Position numbers and translations under genes: made by a program. This document shows positions 1 to 6,398 of a stretch of DNA of 6,689 nucleotides, piece by piece. This DNA is from Nitrospirota bacterium (lineage in GTDB: Bacteria > Nitrospirota_A > Leptospirillia > Leptospirillales > Leptospirillaceae), in the NCBI GenBank assembly GCA_021829515.1, contig JAKBPM010000046.1, positions 1 through 6,689 of the forward strand, given 5' to 3'. Below the pieces are notes generated by a model. It searched no databases, was not told the origin of the DNA, and saw only the letters and a list, made by a program, of their open reading frames with translations. Position 1 is the stretch's first letter. Every line of letters begins with the position of its first letter.

Positions 1-109
1 CGTATTCTTTCTCAAGGCGCGCTCCTTCGTTGTTTGTTAGCTGATCTGGTGTTAGGGGTAACCCCATTTCAGCAGAGCGCGCCGCTCTTAGCAATCCTCT
101 CTCATACAC
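1..109 (-). CDS. Partial outward-facing ORF in the left repeat, unidentified
   Basis: Reading leftwards out of the window, a frame stays open from a possible GTG at 107-109 to the edge. It encodes 36 residues starting VYERGLLRAARSAEMG and ending with the charged stretch GARLEKEY. It is the same peptide as in the right repeat. I do not recognise the family. The peptide is hydrophilic and looks like a soluble protein's N-terminus, so a transposase or other element-encoded protein is possible. No ribosome binding site precedes the GTG at a normal distance. The AAGGAG found just outside the right copy is not present here, where the flank reads AAATTT on the coding strand. The opposite strand is also open through the repeat, so coding status is uncertain. 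Confidence 0.3.
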   Translation of the reverse strand, partial: MYERGLLRAARSAEMGLPLTPDQLTNNEGARLEKEY

Positions 110-127
110 TAACTTCCATCATAACTC
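2..127. repeat. Left copy of 126-bp perfect inverted repeat
   Basis: This segment is the exact reverse complement of 6564-6689. I compared the two base by base and found no mismatch until position 128 (A here, where the other copy would require C). Base 1 (C) would extend the match to 127 if the base after 6689 were G. The repeat contains an 11-bp hairpin GGGGTAACCCC at 55-65, lying between a 9-bp inverted pair, GGCGCGCTC (16-24) and GAGCGCGCC (75-83). The outer limit lies beyond the window. The most likely reading is the inner end of a longer repeated element, such as an insertion sequence, present on both sides in opposite orientation. A repeat of about 127 bp at contig ends can also reflect an assembler's k-mer overlap. 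Confidence 0.95.
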
Positions 128-208
128 AAATTATTTTAAATTTCGACGTGAGATTCTAATTCAATTATTTCTATATGGATAAGTATCCCAATCGTGATGC
201 AACTCAAT
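128..208. other. AT-rich spacer, no gene seen
   Basis: This is a short AT-rich stretch between the end of the terminal repeat and the stop codon of the transposase tail. I see no plausible reading frame, no strong hairpin, and no clear target-site duplication next to the repeat boundary. Confidence 0.5.
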
Positions 209-412
209 TTAACCGACCTTGGAATTCAAGAACAGAGCGGAGTTAAGATGATTACTAACTCGTTCTATTATCCGTCTCCTACCAAAAGCATGGGCCAGGT
301 AGCTTGTTGCAACTCCATAGAAGCGAAGCATCCACCTTTTCAGGCGCGAATGGTGGACGTTCATACAGAGCTGCGACTTCTGCCACAAGGTCCCTCTTGT
401 CCTTTTGCTCAA
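209..412 (-). pseudogene. Transposase C-terminal remnant
   Basis: A minus-strand frame ending at TAA (209-211) contains HHSRLKRWMLRFYGVATSYL, followed by a GRRRIIER segment. From memory this matches the C-terminal signature of a group of DDE transposases, roughly YHSRLKxWMxRFxGVATKYLxNYLGWRRxIER, and the distance to the stop codon also fits. Only this tail, about 55 residues, is recognisable. The frame upstream of about 370 does not resemble a transposase and nothing upstream supplies the catalytic core. A second minus frame (279-545) overlaps and also looks protein-like (LVAEVAALYERPPFAPEK), so a frameshift between the two is possible. I think the piece belongs to an IS1595-like group but am not certain. 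It is a dead fragment either way. Confidence 0.55.
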
Positions 413-545
413 CAGCGATTTTCAAACCGTGTCTCTGTGCCGATGTCAGTCTTGGGACCGACATCAAACATAGATAGAATGGGAAATTTCTCATGGGAGG
501 CCCCTCCGCTTTGATGCCTGCCCCTGATTCGCTATCTTGCAACAA

Positions 546-756
546 GATTAGGGAACATAGCCCTTCTTATTAATTCTCCTTAAACGATACTAAATTAAAG
601 ACTAAAATTCAAACAATCAATAAGCTTGCCTGTTGAGTTACAAATTATGATATACGTAGGTTGAGGTTCCAATTAATCATCACAGACTCTTCCAAAGCTC
701 AAGATACAGAAACTTTTCAAAAAGCGGATTTTCAAGGGAATCTCATGCCCCATAGG
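546..756. other. Non-coding gap between two transposase remnants
   Basis: This is an AT-rich stretch with stops in all frames. One minus-strand spot (AAGGAG, then an ATG some 14 bases later near 558) looks like a start site, but its frame closes after seven codons. I see no convincing inverted repeat that would mark the end of either neighbouring insertion element. Confidence 0.4.
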
Positions 757-1234
757 TCATTTATCCTTAGACCTGAATCCCACGATTCTTCCGTCAGTCG
801 GAGCTTTGGCTCTGGATAGGGCCCAGTCAAAGAGCGGCTTCCAAGGGAGGCATGTGCAGGGTATTGAGTTTAAGGCATCGGTTGAAAAGGAAAGTAAAGA
901 GGGCCAGGAAGTGCGGAGTCCATTTGACGAAGTCAACGCATGGGGGGCTCCGGAGAGGCTGTCTTGAGGTTACTAAGGATTGTGTTGTCCCACAAGAAAA
1001 CTGGCAACTCCATGTGCTTTCGGCCAGCTGCCACACGGAAGCCTGGTGTTGACAGCCCGCTTCGGTTACTCCTGTGAAGCAGGGGAGTCCGTCGGAAATC
1101 ACGAAGCAACCTGGGCTGATTTTAGTTTTAGCCCAGTCTGCAGTCATCAAGCGAGTAATGCCATAGGCCAGCATCAACTTGGTGTGCAAAGTTTGTCTTT
1201 TCCTCAATCCGGACATTTTTAAGAATGGCTGCAA
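757..1234 (-). pseudogene. Decayed IS1595/ISXO2-type transposase
   Basis: Fragments of one transposase appear in order but in different minus-strand frames. TLHTKLMLAYG (near 1185) resembles the HKLM region of the N-terminal half. It runs directly into ADWAKTKISPG and VISDGLPCFTGVTEAGC (about 1060-1140), so much of the middle of the catalytic domain is missing. The next piece, GRKHMELPVFLWDNTILSNL (about 965-1025), is in another frame and matches the family's W-x-N-T-x-L-x-N-L-K-T-A block. FVKWTPHFLALFTFLFNRCL (about 870-935) is back in the first frame and matches the HAFxFxKYxxRYLAEFxYRFNR segment. A last shift leads to LFDWALSRAK and a stop at 757-759. At least three frame changes and one deletion make this inactive. 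Family placement rests on remembered motifs. Confidence 0.75.
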
Positions 1235-1312
1235 TATTCAACTCAGTCTCATAGCACAATCTTAGGGATTTTCATGATTTTATTTTCAAGAGCTTCAATG
1301 TAATAGAGTTAT

Positions 1313-2209
1313 TTATAGAACATCTTCTCTTATTAGATCACTCAATCTATCTTCCAATAATTTTGGAAACCATCCGGGCAAGACCGGAATAGAATCATTT
1401 GCATGGAAGATTTGATGTCTTGGATAAGGTTTTGCTCCCCAAACAATATTTGGTGTTTTTCCCAATATTTTGCCCATATTTTCCGAAACCATTCGGAGAT
1501 CATACAAGGTACCGGTTCTGAGGGCATACTGTGAAAAAGATGGACTCTGATCACTAATCAAGTAGCGGCTTCCAAGCAAAAAACCTTTTGCAACATCGTC
1601 AATATGAACAAAATCAAGTTTTTGTTTCCCTTGAGTCACTTCAAGGGATGATCCGTCTTTGATGGCGCGAAGGAGTTGCCATAGAATTTTTTTGCGCGGA
1701 TCATTTGGGCCATAAACATCGTAAAGAACTAAAGTTAAAGATTTTATAAAATGACGAGAGGCATAAAACTCAAGGGTTTTTTGAAAATTAGACTTCATGA
1801 GTGCATAGAGCGTATTCGGTTTGTTATCTGCAATATCCCCAAAAGACCAATAAGTTCCAGTATTCAAAAAATAAGGAATCTTGCACTCCAGTGCTGTGTT
1901 CAAAAGATGCCAGCCAAACAGAAAATTGGCTTCAACTGTTTTCTCCCTCCCAGCGACATCAGAATCATCAAATGTTTTTCCTGCAATATGGACTATGCAT
2001 TCAGGAGAAATCGACTGAATTGCCACCAGAACTTCTTCTGATGAAGGCTGATCAGACAGGAAATATGCCTCTATATTTGATGGATACTCTAAAAAATTGG
2101 AATGGAGTTTTTTTCTAAGCAGTACAAAAACCTCATCTCCATTGTTCTTGAAGGCATTTACCACATGCTGCCCGATAAAACTCGTTGCTCCAGTTATAAG
2201 AATTTTCAT
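1313..2209 (-). CDS. CDP-abequose/CDP-paratose synthase-like NAD(P)-dependent reductase
   Basis: This 298-aa protein belongs to the extended short-chain dehydrogenase/reductase (epimerase/dehydratase) family. The nucleotide-binding motif GATSFIG is at residues 7-13. NTGTYW (116-121) supplies the active-site Thr, and YALMK (135-139) is the YxxxK catalytic pair. LYDVYGPNDPRKK (162-174) and GKQKLDFVHIDDV (194-206) match the CDP-abequose synthase (RfbJ) and CDP-paratose synthase (RfbS) subfamily, as does the C-terminal LPGWFPK. Those enzymes reduce the C4 keto group of CDP-4-keto-3,6-dideoxyglucose in the cytoplasm, which fits its place as last gene, 48 bp after the RfbH fusion. Which epimer it makes cannot be read from sequence. 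The start ATG is preceded only by a weak AGTAGG, so coupling to the upstream gene is possible. The gene is visibly richer in AT than rfbF and rfbG, suggesting a separate origin. Confidence 0.85.
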   Translation of the reverse strand: MKILITGATSFIGQHVVNAFKNNGDEVFVLLRKKLHSNFLEYPSNIEAYFLSDQPSSEEVLVAIQSISPECIVHIAGKTFDDSDVAGREKTVEANFLFGWHLLNTALECKIPYFLNTGTYWSFGDIADNKPNTLYALMKSNFQKTLEFYASRHFIKSLTLVLYDVYGPNDPRKKILWQLLRAIKDGSSLEVTQGKQKLDFVHIDDVAKGFLLGSRYLISDQSPSFSQYALRTGTLYDLRMVSENMGKILGKTPNIVWGAKPYPRHQIFHANDSIPVLPGWFPKLLEDRLSDLIREDVL

Positions 2210-2257
2210 TTCAATCGAACCTACTAATTGGCTTGGGAATAATCGTCCATGATGAAA

Positions 2258-3874
2258 TCATAGGTTCTTCGAATCAATAAAGCTTGAATTTATCGATTTG
2301 GCAACGTAGTCAAGTATTTCTTGGTTGAGTCCGGGATAGACTCCCACCCAGAACGTCCTGTTCATAACCCGATCAGTATTCGTCAGATCACCACTCACTC
2401 GGTAGGATTGATATTTAAAATAAGGTTGACGCGTAAGGTTTCCGGCAAAGAGAAGGCGACTGCCGATCATTTTCTGGTCCAGGCTTTTGAGCAAATCGAC
2501 CCTCTTTAGCTGGCTCTCATCTCTCAGAGTAACAGGAAACCCAAACCACGATGGATCGCTTCCGGAGGTGGCTTCAGGAAGAATCAGAAACTCTTCAAGA
2601 TGGGACAAACGATCCTTCAAATAGAGGAAGTTGCTCTTCCTGACCTCAATAAACCCCGGCAGACGATCCAGTTGAGCCAGACCCGCCGCCGCCTGCATGT
2701 CTGTAATTTTTAGATTGTAGCCCACATGAGAATAGGTATATTTGTGATCATACCCTTCGGGAAGATCGCCCAGCTGCCAAGCGAATCGCTTGCCGCAGGT
2801 ATTGTCCTTTCCAGGAGGACAGTAGCAGTCCCGTCCCCAGTCCCGAAAAGACTCGATGATCTTCTTTAGCTTCCCGTTTTTGGTGAAGACCGCCCCGCCT
2901 TCGCCCATCGTGATGTGATGGGCCGGATAAAAGCTAAGCGTTCCAATGTCTCCGAAGGTGCCGACCTTTTCTCCCTTGTAGGTTGATCCCAAAGCATCAC
3001 AGCAATCTTCAATGACCCAAAGATCATATTTTTTTGCTACTCGAATGACTTCGTCGAGGGCGAAAGGGTTGCCGAGGGTATGTGCGAGCATGATGGCTCG
3101 AGTCTTTTCTGACACCGCTTCTTCGATTAGAGCAGGATCAATGTTGTAGGTCGGAACGTGGATGTCTACAAAGACGGGGATCAACCCATACTGGAGCAGG
3201 GGATTTACCGTGGTAGGAAATCCTGCCGCCACGGTGATTACCTCATCACCAGCCCTCAACGCCCTTTCGCCCAGAAGAGGGGAGGTGAGGGCCGAAATGG
3301 CTAAGAGATTCGCAGAAGACCCGCTGGTCGTAGTGAGAACATGCTTCACTCCTAAAAACTTTCCTAGACGTTTTTCAAAGGAATCGTTGAAGCGACCTGT
3401 CGTAAGCCAGGCATCCAGAGATGCCTCAACCATGTACTGGATCTCTCTCGACCCTATCACCTTGCCGGAAGGCGGTACGACGCTAACTCCAGGCTGAAAG
3501 GGTTTGGATGGGTGAACAGCATTCCAGAACTGCTCTGCTTGGAATGCTGCCAATTGTCGCAACGAAGCATCAAGATATGCGGGCTTCACCGAGCCGACTT
3601 TACCGGAGAAAAATCGGGGTGAAAATACCATTTGCTTGCTGGCAGGGAACAGGGTTGGCTTGGGCAGATTGCCTGACTTCAGTTCCTCTGTTGTCAGAAT
3701 AATCTGGTATTGCTCGTTCCATTGATCGATTTTTGAACTACCCGGGATCCCTTGTACATCCCCCTTCGAATTTGGAAATGATGTGACTAGAACAGGTCGG
3801 GGTTTTGTTTTTGTGCCATCAACAAAAGGAACTTTGAAGATGTAAATATCACCCGGAATGGGAGAATCATACAT
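2258..3874 (-). CDS. rfbH: Fusion of a PemK/MazF-like toxin domain to RfbH dehydrase
   Basis: The frame is 538 aa from the ATG at 3872-3874. That start is preferred because GGGAG lies about 10 bases upstream and the protein then opens [11 protein letters not shown], as PemK/MazF toxins do. An ATG at 3916 has no ribosome binding site and would add 14 residues. Residues ~7-108 carry [11 protein letters not shown], a KPRPVLVTS block and [15 protein letters not shown], the pattern of PemK/MazF-type ribonucleases. Residues ~112-538 are RfbH/E1, the PMP-dependent CDP-4-keto-6-deoxyglucose 3-dehydrase. It contains [26 protein letters not shown] and [14 protein letters not shown], with His-319 in place of the usual PLP lysine. 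Cys-292, 350, 352 and 360 fit the C-x57-C-x-C-x7-C [2Fe-2S] pattern. Standalone RfbH is about 437 aa, so only some 10-15 N-terminal residues seem lost. No ATG or Shine-Dalgarno site marks an internal start at the junction (~3545). The RfbH assignment is firm. The toxin assignment is good but rests on motifs. Confidence 0.9.
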   Translation of the reverse strand: MYDSPIPGDIYIFKVPFVDGTKTKPRPVLVTSFPNSKGDVQGIPGSSKIDQWNEQYQIILTTEELKSGNLPKPTLFPASKQMVFSPRFFSGKVGSVKPAYLDASLRQLAAFQAEQFWNAVHPSKPFQPGVSVVPPSGKVIGSREIQYMVEASLDAWLTTGRFNDSFEKRLGKFLGVKHVLTTTSGSSANLLAISALTSPLLGERALRAGDEVITVAAGFPTTVNPLLQYGLIPVFVDIHVPTYNIDPALIEEAVSEKTRAIMLAHTLGNPFALDEVIRVAKKYDLWVIEDCCDALGSTYKGEKVGTFGDIGTLSFYPAHHITMGEGGAVFTKNGKLKKIIESFRDWGRDCYCPPGKDNTCGKRFAWQLGDLPEGYDHKYTYSHVGYNLKITDMQAAAGLAQLDRLPGFIEVRKSNFLYLKDRLSHLEEFLILPEATSGSDPSWFGFPVTLRDESQLKRVDLLKSLDQKMIGSRLLFAGNLTRQPYFKYQSYRVSGDLTNTDRVMNRTFWVGVYPGLNQEILDYVAKSINSSFIDSKNL

Positions 3875-4100
3875 GGGTATAGCGCTCCCAGAGGGTATCC
3901 TCTTCTGCGTCTTCATCGACTACTGCAGCATAGGCCGCCAGTTTGAAGCGGTCTTCGTCATTTAAATCCTGAGCTTTGTCATTAGACGCTAATGGCATAA
4001 GTATGACCTCGACCTCCTCACCCATTTCTGGGGGAACATTTAAGTGAAGCTGATGATTCTTATCAACGCGGAGAATTTCCCGGATAATATTTTGTTTCAT
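3867..4100 (-). CDS. Antitoxin-like small protein upstream of the toxin-RfbH fusion
   Basis: This is a 77-aa acidic protein. The N-terminal part, [20 protein letters not shown] followed by [11 protein letters not shown] (residues 7-37), looks like the beta-rich DNA-binding half of AbrB/MazE-type and related antitoxins. The C-terminal part is charged and probably flexible ([21 protein letters not shown]), as expected of a toxin-wrapping tail. Its start ATG follows GGGAG by 8 bases. Its TGA lies inside the start of the next gene (8-base overlap), the compact layout normal for antitoxin-toxin pairs. The partner is the toxin domain fused to RfbH. It sits 132 bp after rfbG and probably has its own promoter. 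The antitoxin role is inferred from position, size and sequence character, and I cannot assign the exact family. Confidence 0.65.
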   Translation of the reverse strand: MKQNIIREILRVDKNHQLHLNVPPEMGEEVEVILMPLASNDKAQDLNDEDRFKLAAYAAVVDEDAEEDTLWERYTHV

Positions 4101-4113
4101 TAGGGTGTCTCCC

Positions 4114-4131
4114 GTCAGGTTCTTGTCAGGT
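4114..4131. promoter_or_regulatory. Two GTCAGGT direct repeats, candidate antitoxin operator
   Basis: GTCAGGT occurs at 4114-4120 and again at 4125-4131. The copies start 11 bp apart, about one helical turn, and so face the same side of the DNA. They end 13 bp before the antitoxin's ATG. Antitoxins commonly repress their own operon by binding short repeats in this position, so an autoregulatory operator is a reasonable inference. It could also be chance, since each copy is only 7 bp. Confidence 0.4.
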
Positions 4132-4143
4132 GAACATCATCAT

Positions 4144-4172
4144 TTTATAGATATAGAAAAATTGGATTTGGA
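4144..4172 (-). promoter_or_regulatory. Possible promoter for the antitoxin/toxin-RfbH unit
   Basis: On the minus strand a TATAAA (4144-4149) could be a -10 box. The hexamer 17 bp upstream (TCCAAA, 4167-4172) is a poor -35. Transcription would start near 4137, which would place the GTCAGGT repeats just downstream of the start site. The 132-bp gap after rfbG, when the rfbF-rfbG gap is only 12 bp, supports a separate promoter here. Confidence 0.3.
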
Positions 4173-4232
4173 TCGGAACGGAAGGAGCCGAATCCCGAAA
4201 ATATAAAATTCTTGATAAGAAATCCTTCCAGA

Positions 4233-5300
4233 TCAATTACGACAATAAGATTCGATCTGCTCAAGCACTGTCCTGTGCATCTCGTTTCCTTCATGATAGG
4301 CCCGGTACCAAGAGACAATTTTATTGAGAGATGTCTCTAGATCCCATCTGGGATGCCAGCCAAGTCGTATCCGGGCTTTTGAAGAGTCAAGCCTCAGGGA
4401 GTTTGCTTCATGAGGCTGATGCCCTTCCATTTCCTTCCACCCGGCATTGTCGCCCCACAGGGATGTCAGACGATCCACAATCCAGGAGACTGGCCGGGCA
4501 TCCGTCTCGTTCGGTCCGAAATTCCATCCATCGGCAAATTCCGGGCCATTCTCCCACAACTTTTCGGCCAGGACGAGATATCCGGAAAGGGGTTCCAGGA
4601 CATGTTGCCAGGGACGGATGGCGCGGGGACTCCGGATAGCGACCGGTTCACGATTCATAATTGCCCGCATAATATCCGGAATCAGGCGGTCCTCCGCCCA
4701 ATCTCCACCCCCGATCACATTTCCGGCACGTGCCGACGCCAGTGCCACTCCGTGACGTCCAAATTCTTCGGGAGGGAAGAAGGAGCTTCGAAATGCCGCT
4801 GTCACGAGTTCCGAGCAACCCTTGCTGTTGCTGTAGGGATCATATCCCCCCATAGCTTCGTTTTCGCGATAACCCCAGACCCATTCCCGGTTTTCATAGC
4901 ACTTGTCGCTCGTGATATTCACGACGACCTTTGTCCCGCCTATCCGTCGTATCGCATCAAGAAGGTTTACCGTACCCATGACATTTGTTGCATAGGTCTC
5001 GACCGGGCTCTGGTAAGACGGCCGAACAAGGGACTGGGCGGCCATATGAAAAACAACCTCGGGACGATGGGAGATAATTGCCGAGGAGATCTCTTGAAGA
5101 TCCCGGATGTCACCGGTGAGCGAAACCATGCCCTTGGCGACGGCTGCGATCTCAAAAAGGCTGGGGATGGTCGGAGGAGGGAGAGAATAGCCAATAACGT
5201 TGGCCCCGGCATTCTGGAGCCAAAGAGAAAGCCAGCTTCCCTTGAAGCCGGTATGACCGGTGATGAGCACCTTTTTGTTTTTCCAGAAAAAAGGATTCAC
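4233..5300 (-). CDS. rfbG: CDP-glucose 4,6-dehydratase
   Basis: This 355-aa protein has the family's usual length (about 357). It converts CDP-D-glucose to CDP-4-keto-6-deoxyglucose in the cytoplasm using tightly bound NAD. The Rossmann motif GHTGFKGSW is at residues 15-23. FHMAAQSLVRPSY (84-96) follows. NITSDKCYEN (128-137) carries the active-site Thr-Ser-Asp-Lys group, and YSNSK (156-160) is the catalytic YxxxK pair. RAGNVIGGGDWAEDRLIPD (191-209) and RPWQHVLEPLSGY (229-241) are typical of RfbG. Translation starts at GTG (5298-5300), preceded by AAAGG and AAAAGG motifs that partly overlap the rfbF stop. The gap to rfbF is only 12 bp, so the two are surely co-transcribed and probably translationally coupled. 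No key residue appears to be missing. Confidence 0.96.
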   Translation of the reverse strand: MNPFFWKNKKVLITGHTGFKGSWLSLWLQNAGANVIGYSLPPPTIPSLFEIAAVAKGMVSLTGDIRDLQEISSAIISHRPEVVFHMAAQSLVRPSYQSPVETYATNVMGTVNLLDAIRRIGGTKVVVNITSDKCYENREWVWGYRENEAMGGYDPYSNSKGCSELVTAAFRSSFFPPEEFGRHGVALASARAGNVIGGGDWAEDRLIPDIMRAIMNREPVAIRSPRAIRPWQHVLEPLSGYLVLAEKLWENGPEFADGWNFGPNETDARPVSWIVDRLTSLWGDNAGWKEMEGHQPHEANSLRLDSSKARIRLGWHPRWDLETSLNKIVSWYRAYHEGNEMHRTVLEQIESYCRN

Positions 5301-5312
5301 GTGCCTTTTCCT

Positions 5313-6080
5313 TTACCACTGTTTCCAGGGAGCCTTGCCGGTTGACCACAGTTCTTCCAGATGGGTCTTGTCGCGCAAGGTGTCCATCGGTTGCCAGAAT
5401 CCTTCGTGCAGGTAAGCAGAAATCTGCCCTTCCCGGGCGAGCTTCTCCATTGGAGAACGCTCCCATACCGTTTCGTCGCCATCGATGTAGTCGATGATCT
5501 TCGGGCTGAGAACGAAAAATCCTCCATTGATCCAGGCTCCGTCCCCTTCCGGTTTTTCCTGAAAGTTGATGATCTTGTTTTCGCTCATGTTGATCGATCC
5601 GAATCGGCCGGGAGGCTTGGTGGCGGTCAGGGTGGCCAATGTTCCCTTGGTTTTGTGAAATTCGATCAGACGGGAGATGTTTACATCGCTCACACCATCG
5701 CCGTAGGTACAGCAAAAATCGTCCTCTCCCAGATAGCCCCGAACTCTCCGGATACGTCCTCCGGTCATCGTGCTTTCCCCTGTATCGACCAAGGTCACTC
5801 GCCAAGGTTCGGCACTGTTCTGGTGAACTTCCATCCTGTTCTGGGTCATATCGATCGTGACATCGGACATATGCAGGAAGTAGTTGGCAAAGTATTCTTT
5901 GATGTAGTAGCCCTTGTATCCCAGGCAGATTATGAAGTCATGAAGGCCGTAGGAAGAATAGATCTTCATGATGTGCCAGAGGATGGGCTTTCCTCCGATT
6001 TCGACCATCGGCTTTGGTCGGATGGATGTTTCCTCGCTGATGCGGGTCCCCATTCCACCGGCCAGAATGACGACCTTCAT
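5313..6080 (-). CDS. rfbF: Glucose-1-phosphate cytidylyltransferase
   Basis: This 255-aa enzyme (RfbF is about 257) makes CDP-glucose from CTP and glucose-1-phosphate, the first committed step of CDP-dideoxyhexose synthesis. The nucleotide-binding signature LAGGMGTR (residues 6-13) leads to RPKPM (21-25), with Lys-23 as the phosphate-contacting lysine. [11 protein letters not shown] (54-64), TYGDGVSDV (125-133, with acidic residues placed to bind metal) and a C-terminal [12 protein letters not shown] are all RfbF hallmarks. The start is the ATG at 6078-6080, where MKVVILAGG begins and AGGAG sits at the right distance (6084-6088). The frame stays open a further 45 codons upstream to 6215, but that extension is not family-like and runs through the leader. 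It is the first gene of the operon, 12 bp ahead of rfbG. Confidence 0.97.
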   Translation of the reverse strand: MKVVILAGGMGTRISEETSIRPKPMVEIGGKPILWHIMKIYSSYGLHDFIICLGYKGYYIKEYFANYFLHMSDVTIDMTQNRMEVHQNSAEPWRVTLVDTGESTMTGGRIRRVRGYLGEDDFCCTYGDGVSDVNISRLIEFHKTKGTLATLTATKPPGRFGSINMSENKIINFQEKPEGDGAWINGGFFVLSPKIIDYIDGDETVWERSPMEKLAREGQISAYLHEGFWQPMDTLRDKTHLEELWSTGKAPWKQW

Positions 6081-6122
6081 CGATTCTCCTTGATCATGGT
6101 CAGTTTGACACTTCCTTTGATG

Positions 6123-6179
6123 AAGAGTCGGGGTGAAAGTGCCCCAATCATTATCTTTCAGGAAATTAGATCGACTCTT
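6123..6179 (-). promoter_or_regulatory. Inverted repeat in the rfbF leader
   Basis: AAGAGTCG (6123-6130) and CGACTCTT (6172-6179) form a perfect 8-bp inverted pair about 41 bp apart. A GGGG/CCCC pair (6130-6133 with 6143-6146) lies inside. In the leader RNA before rfbF this could fold into a long-range stem enclosing a small hairpin. I recognise no riboswitch class and no RfaH ops element. A folded leader that tunes rfbF expression is only a possibility. Confidence 0.3.
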
Positions 6180-6214
6180 ATTCGAAGACTTGGTCCGATA
6201 TAGCCATTGAAACA

Positions 6215-6243
6215 ATCTTATAGCATATTTTTTGTTTTAACAA
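6215..6243 (-). promoter_or_regulatory. Candidate sigma-70 promoter for the rfbF operon
   Basis: On the minus strand TTGTTA (6238-6243) and TAAGAT (6215-6220) are separated by exactly 17 bp, a reasonable -35/-10 pair. An overlapping alternative -10, TATAAG, lies at 6217-6222. Transcription would begin around 6208, giving a leader of about 125 nt before the rfbF ATG. It is the best promoter-like sequence between the upstream terminator hairpin and rfbF. Confidence 0.5.
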
Positions 6244-6398
6244 ACCGATAAGTGATTGTTTAAGCCCTTGAGATGGGGACTGTGGGTACTTGTGATCCTG
6301 CGAATTTTGGGAGTCTCGATCCAGATAAAGTTTTGTTTTTTTAATATTCCAGGATATTCTCTCCTCGAAAAGGAATCCCCAGGACTGTAAGGGACTTG
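6244..6398. other. Intergenic region, no gene seen
   Basis: This is a non-coding stretch between the two-way hairpin and the rfbF promoter. A minus-strand frame is open across it and through the hairpin (6178-6657), but its product has long low-complexity runs rich in Leu, Ser, Phe and Lys, shows no family motif, and would start inside the terminal repeat. I therefore do not count it as a gene. Confidence 0.5.

Noticed and set aside
3875..3916. Upstream ATG that would lengthen the fusion protein by 14 residues
   Set aside because: No ribosome binding site precedes it and it lies deep inside the antitoxin gene. The ATG at 3872-3874 gives the expected toxin-type N-terminus and has GGGAG upstream.
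4209..4221. TTCTT-GAT-AAGAA stem followed by T-rich sequence after rfbG on the minus strand
   Set aside because: The stem is only five weak pairs, which is too unstable to call an intrinsic terminator with confidence.
4410..5345. Long plus-strand open frame (311 codons) opposite rfbG
   Set aside because: It is the antisense shadow of a clearly recognised dehydratase gene. The translation has no family motifs and many Arg, Gly and His runs typical of a reversed GC-rich gene.
5152..5805. Minus-strand open frame of 217 codons spanning the rfbF-rfbG junction
   Set aside because: It is out of frame with both well-supported genes and rich in Arg, His and Gln, as expected of a frame-shifted reading.
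5361..6203. Long plus-strand open frame (280 codons) opposite rfbF
   Set aside because: It is an antisense shadow of rfbF with no recognisable domain. The minus-strand gene has perfect family signatures and a good ribosome binding site.
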